NCBI GenBank assembly: GCA_003661965.1 | Contig: QMXD01000004.1 | Location: 1-32,657 of the forward strand | Origin: Candidatus Hecatellales archaeon | Lineage (GTDB): Archaea > Thermoproteota > Bathyarchaeia > Hecatellales > Hecatellaceae | Length of the DNA stretch: 32,657 nt | Direction: 5' to 3' | Shown here: one piece after another, positions 29,275-32,657 of the stretch | Layout: each line of letters opens with the position of its first letter | How positions within the stretch are numbered: the stretch's first letter is position 1 | Notes under the pieces: model-generated | Databases searched by the model: none | The model's input: only the letters and a program-made list of their open reading frames with translations | Told to the model about the DNA's origin: nothing | Made by a program: the position numbers and the translations under genes

Positions 29275-29352
29275 TTTTTAAACTCTCTCTGCTTAACTAT
29301 TAAGTTTTGATGGTTATATACCTTTGGATTCATAAGGTTTATTGGTGGTTTT

Positions 29353-29802
29353 ATGGTTGAAAAGAAGGTTTCGATGGTTGATATAACAGGAAAACCGTCT
29401 GTTTATAGGGAGGCTGAAGCTAAAGGTGTTATAAAGCTTAAACCTGAAACCATAAACCTAATAAAAAACGGGGAAGTTGAGAAGGGAGACCCTCTTGAAA
29501 TAGCAAAAATAGCTGGTGTTTTAGCTGCAAAAAACACAAGCCAAATTATTCCTTTATGTCATCCTATACCCTTAACCCATGTGGATGTTAAAACAAGGAT
29601 TTTGGGTGAGGATAAGGTTGAGGTGTCATCAACAGTTAAAACTGAGGCTAAAACAGGTGTTGAAATGGAGGCTTTAACAGCAACCCTAACAGCTCTTTTA
29701 ACCGTATGGGATATGGTTAAACAGTATGAGAAGGATGAGAGGGGACAGTATCCTTCAACAGAAATCTTATCCGTTAGGGTTGTGTCAAAAATTAAGGGTT
29801 AA
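29353..29802 (+). CDS. moaC: Cyclic pyranopterin monophosphate synthase
   Basis: MVDITGKPSVYREAEAKG, IPLCHPIPLTHV, KTGVEMEALTA. Confidence 0.96.
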   Translation: MVEKKVSMVDITGKPSVYREAEAKGVIKLKPETINLIKNGEVEKGDPLEIAKIAGVLAAKNTSQIIPLCHPIPLTHVDVKTRILGEDKVEVSSTVKTEAKTGVEMEALTATLTALLTVWDMVKQYEKDERGQYPSTEILSVRVVSKIKG

Positions 29803-29863
29803 ATTCCAACCCAAAACTCTAATTTAGGATGAGTTTGTATTATTTAGGTAAGGTGTTAAAAAA

Positions 29864-30424
29864 TTGGCTGAAGCAGAATCTTCAATTTTTCTTATGTTAC
29901 CTCTCCTACTCCTATGTTGTCTTCTTCCAATGTTGATGAGGGGTGGTATGGGAGGAAGACCTTTAGAGGCTGCAAAAGAATTTGATATTTGGATTGTCCC
30001 CCTAAAAATAGGTGAGGTTTTTGACACCATAGTTAGAGAGGTTGAAAATTGGAGGGGGAAAGCCCTCATAGAACCGCAAAAAACACCCCTACCATTCTTT
30101 AAGCTTGGAAAAGAAACAGGTAAAAGGTTTGAAGTTTCACAGTCTATTCCTCCAAGACTTCTTAGGGTTATGGATAGACAGGAGGGTGAAATGGTTTTTG
30201 AGCTTACGGAGATAGAGGGTGGAGGCACATCGGTTAAAGTTTCATTTTCTCCACCTGCAAAACCTAGAATTCAAACCCTTAAAGCCCAATTCCCAGCAAA
30301 AATAATGACTGGGTGGAGGTCATGTCCATTCTGCGGTAAACCGATTCTTCCAGACTATAACCTATGCCCCTATTGTGGTCAAAGATTGAGGGTTACCGGG
30401 GGAAACCAAAACGAGAAGGTTTAA
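29864..30424 (+). CDS. Hypothetical membrane-anchored protein with C-terminal zinc ribbon
   Basis: N-terminal hydrophobic segment; CPFCGKPILPDYNLCPYCGQ. Confidence 0.75.
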   Translation: MAEAESSIFLMLPLLLLCCLLPMLMRGGMGGRPLEAAKEFDIWIVPLKIGEVFDTIVREVENWRGKALIEPQKTPLPFFKLGKETGKRFEVSQSIPPRLLRVMDRQEGEMVFELTEIEGGGTSVKVSFSPPAKPRIQTLKAQFPAKIMTGWRSCPFCGKPILPDYNLCPYCGQRLRVTGGNQNEKV

Positions 30425-30434
30425 CTGGGAAATT

Positions 30435-30854
30435 TTGCTTTCCCATAACCACCCAGTAACCATAAGGCTTAAGGGGAGAAAACTTAGGGTTTGTGCAAGA
30501 TGTTTAGGGGTTGTTTTAGGTTTTTTAGCTTTAACCCTAACCATAAAACTTTACAGTTTAACATTCTTCCAAAAACTATCTTTCCCCTATCAGCTTACAA
30601 TATGCCTAATTTTGGCTTCCCCAGCAATAGTTGACTGGGTAACCCAAAAATGGGGAATTAGAGAAAGCAACAATTCTTTAAGGGTTTTTACAGGGTTTTT
30701 TGAGGGTTTGGCTGCTGTTCTACTATACCTTTCAGCAGCACCCCTTACCCAAAAAATTCTTATTCTCTTGTTTGTTGAGGCTTTAACCTTAAACATAGGT
30801 TTTGCTGGGGAGAGGCTCCTAAAAAAGGGAATTTTTGTGCATTATACTGCATGA
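30435..30854 (+). CDS. DUF2085-like membrane protein
   Basis: LSHNHPVTIRLKGRKLRVCARCLGVVLGF plus TM helices. Confidence 0.75.
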   Translation: MLSHNHPVTIRLKGRKLRVCARCLGVVLGFLALTLTIKLYSLTFFQKLSFPYQLTICLILASPAIVDWVTQKWGIRESNNSLRVFTGFFEGLAAVLLYLSAAPLTQKILILLFVEALTLNIGFAGERLLKKGIFVHYTA

Positions 30855-30866
30855 CACTGTATTACA
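30837..30866. repeat. Second copy of the 10-bp-period triple repeat GTGCATTATA/CTGCATGACA/CTGTATTACA
   Basis: Same unit, phase and 5' flank (GAATTTTT) as 9761-9790. Confidence 0.75.
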
Positions 30867-30875
30867 TGTTTTGGG

Positions 30876-31814
30876 CTACTTGTAGAATGGTTCTCTTGCC
30901 ATTACAGCCTCCAAAAAAACTTTACGTAGTTTTTCTTCTGGGGTGTTTTTTCGGATGTGGGATACTATGTCTATAAGGTTGTCGTTTCTCATTAGGCATG
31001 GCTTAAGCTTACCTGAGGCTGTAACTCTAAGCCTACTACAGTTCATACAAAAGCTTGAGTTGTGGAAGGGTCTGACAAGTTCAACTTTTACCTTTTTTCC
31101 GTTGTCGTTAACATGGTAAATTTTTCTGTTGTGGAGGCTTCTAACCTCAACTTTTTCAGCTTTAGAAGCTAAAAGTTTTTCAACATCGTCTAGGCTTGTA
31201 TAGTATTCTTCATAAAGCTTTTTAGCATCTCCAAGGTTTTCAAGTTCTATAAGTTGGAGGATAACATCTTTTTCTGATGCAAACCTTATCATGTCTTGGA
31301 TTTCGTTTTTGTTTAAATTTTTAAGGACAACCATGTTTATCTTTACTGGTTTTAAACCATAGTTTAAGGCGTAGTCTAAGCCTTCAAGAACATCTTTAAG
31401 ACGGTTAAACCCTGTAATCTTCTCGTAGGTTTTAGGGTTTAAAGATGAAAGGTTTATGTTTACCCTGCTTAAACCTGAATCCTTTAAATCTTTAGCAAGC
31501 TTAGCTAAAAGTAGACCGTTGGTTGTCATTGAAACCTCTTTAACACCAGAAACACCACTAATCCTTGAAACTATCTCACAAATATCCTCCCTTACTAAAG
31601 GTTCACCACCAGTTAACTTAATCTTTCCAACAGCAAAAGAGGATGCAACCCTAACAATTTTTTCTATCTCCTCAGGAGTCATCTCATCTTTAACGGTTTC
31701 ACTGTCACCCTCACCATGGCAAAATATACATTTTAGGTTGCAACGTTGGGTTAAAGAAATTCTTAGGCTTGTTATAGGACGGTTAAACCTATCCACAAGC
31801 AACAATACAACCAT
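30876..31814 (-). CDS. moaA: GTP 3',8-cyclase MoaA-like radical SAM enzyme
   Basis: LRISLTQRCNLKCIFCHGEG, KLTGGEPLVREDI, FCMNCSRLRVTASGKLKPCLMRN. Confidence 0.93.
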   Translation of the reverse strand: MVVLLLVDRFNRPITSLRISLTQRCNLKCIFCHGEGDSETVKDEMTPEEIEKIVRVASSFAVGKIKLTGGEPLVREDICEIVSRISGVSGVKEVSMTTNGLLLAKLAKDLKDSGLSRVNINLSSLNPKTYEKITGFNRLKDVLEGLDYALNYGLKPVKINMVVLKNLNKNEIQDMIRFASEKDVILQLIELENLGDAKKLYEEYYTSLDDVEKLLASKAEKVEVRSLHNRKIYHVNDNGKKVKVELVRPFHNSSFCMNCSRLRVTASGKLKPCLMRNDNLIDIVSHIRKNTPEEKLRKVFLEAVMAREPFYK

Positions 31815-31875
31815 CCAGCGGTATGTTTAACCAGTAATAACGATTATACGTAAACCCTTATATTAAAAAATCGGT

Positions 31876-32481
31876 TTAGGCTAAACCTTTCTCTTTGGCT
31901 TGTGAAAAAATAGCTTCAAGCTGTTTTTTCATAAGTCTAGGCTCTTTACTTAGGTTAAAATAGTCAGCAAAAAGACTTGTTGTTTTTAACACAAAAGATT
32001 TTCCAAGCTTCTCCCTTTTTATAAGCCCCATCTCCTCAAGCTTTTCAATATGCTCATAGGCTTGCTGCCCCCTAACAATAACAACCTTTGCCTGTGGAAC
32101 AGGCTGTCTATAGGCAATATAGGCAAGGGTTTTAAGAGGTCCCTCTGTTAAAAGAGGTTTAACCGTAAGTCTTCTAACCCTAGGAACGTAGGATGGTTTT
32201 AGCTGCATAACAAACCTTTTATCTTCAAGCTCAACAATTTCTAGGGCACCGTTCCTACTGTTATATTCCTCCATAAGGGATTTTGCCAACTCATAAACCT
32301 TCCTTTTCGAGTAGATTTTTGTTATTGAGCAGAGGGTTTTAAGTTCAAGAGGGTAGCCAGCAGCATAAAGTGCAGCCTCAATTAAAGCCTTTTTCTCCTC
32401 AAGATTTTCCTTTTCCTCTTTTTCTTTCTTTTCTTTCCCCTCTCCACCATCAGACTTTTTAGGTTGCTCGTTGCTGTTCAC
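31876..32481 (-). CDS. scpB: Segregation/condensation protein B
   Basis: KKALIEAALYAAGYPLELKTL; LKTLAYIAYRQPVPQAKVVIVRGQQAYEHIEKLEEMGLI. Confidence 0.93.
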   Translation of the reverse strand: MNSNEQPKKSDGGEGKEKKEKEEKENLEEKKALIEAALYAAGYPLELKTLCSITKIYSKRKVYELAKSLMEEYNSRNGALEIVELEDKRFVMQLKPSYVPRVRRLTVKPLLTEGPLKTLAYIAYRQPVPQAKVVIVRGQQAYEHIEKLEEMGLIKREKLGKSFVLKTTSLFADYFNLSKEPRLMKKQLEAIFSQAKEKGLA

Positions 32482-32657
32482 GTTTTTCAGCCTCCAAACA
32501 TAACGCTATATAAATTTCTCCAAACTCCTCCTCCTGAAAAAGCTCAACAAAACCTTTTGAAGCAAGAAAAATTAGAAGTATAAATGTTCTTACAACCTCA
32601 ACTTTAGATTTACCTGAAACTATCCTTCAAAACGGAATTAAACCTCGAATTTTAAGG
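32459..32657 (-). CDS. scpA: Segregation/condensation protein A, C-terminal fragment, apparently disrupted near the window edge
   Basis: VSGKSKVEVVRTFILLIFLASKGFVELFQEEEFGEIYIALCLEAEKREQQRAT; overlaps scpB start; an in-frame stop lies upstream of VSGKSK. Confidence 0.7.

Overview
AT-rich archaeal chromosome segment (probably TACK/Bathyarchaeia-like; inferred from gene content only). Most of it is compact housekeeping DNA: pyrI/pyrB, a translation island (tRNA-Arg, endA, hisS, tyrS, pheT, pheS, trpS), moaC/moaA, radB and scpB/scpA. Four signals stand out. (1) tyrS appears interrupted just before its HIGH-like motif by a 53-nt insertion. The insertion folds into a bulge-helix-bulge (BHB) structure, and removing it restores ...GFEPSG[I/L]MHIGTG..., so it is a candidate endonuclease-spliced intron in a protein-coding gene. 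(2) A signalling locus (about 4.86-8.49 kb) holds a KaiC-like ATPase, a degenerate KaiC-like domain fused to a COG2229/MglA-like small GTPase, and a Roadblock-V4R protein. Three of its genes carry single frameshifts. (3) A GC-rich, highly self-complementary intergenic island (about 18.57-18.79 kb) is probably a structured RNA. (4) Two kinds of small intergenic repeats appear: a 10-bp-period triple repeat present twice about 21 kb apart, and a palindrome flanked by direct repeats upstream of an HTH-PRTase regulator. All calls come from reading sequence and supplied translations; no searches were run.
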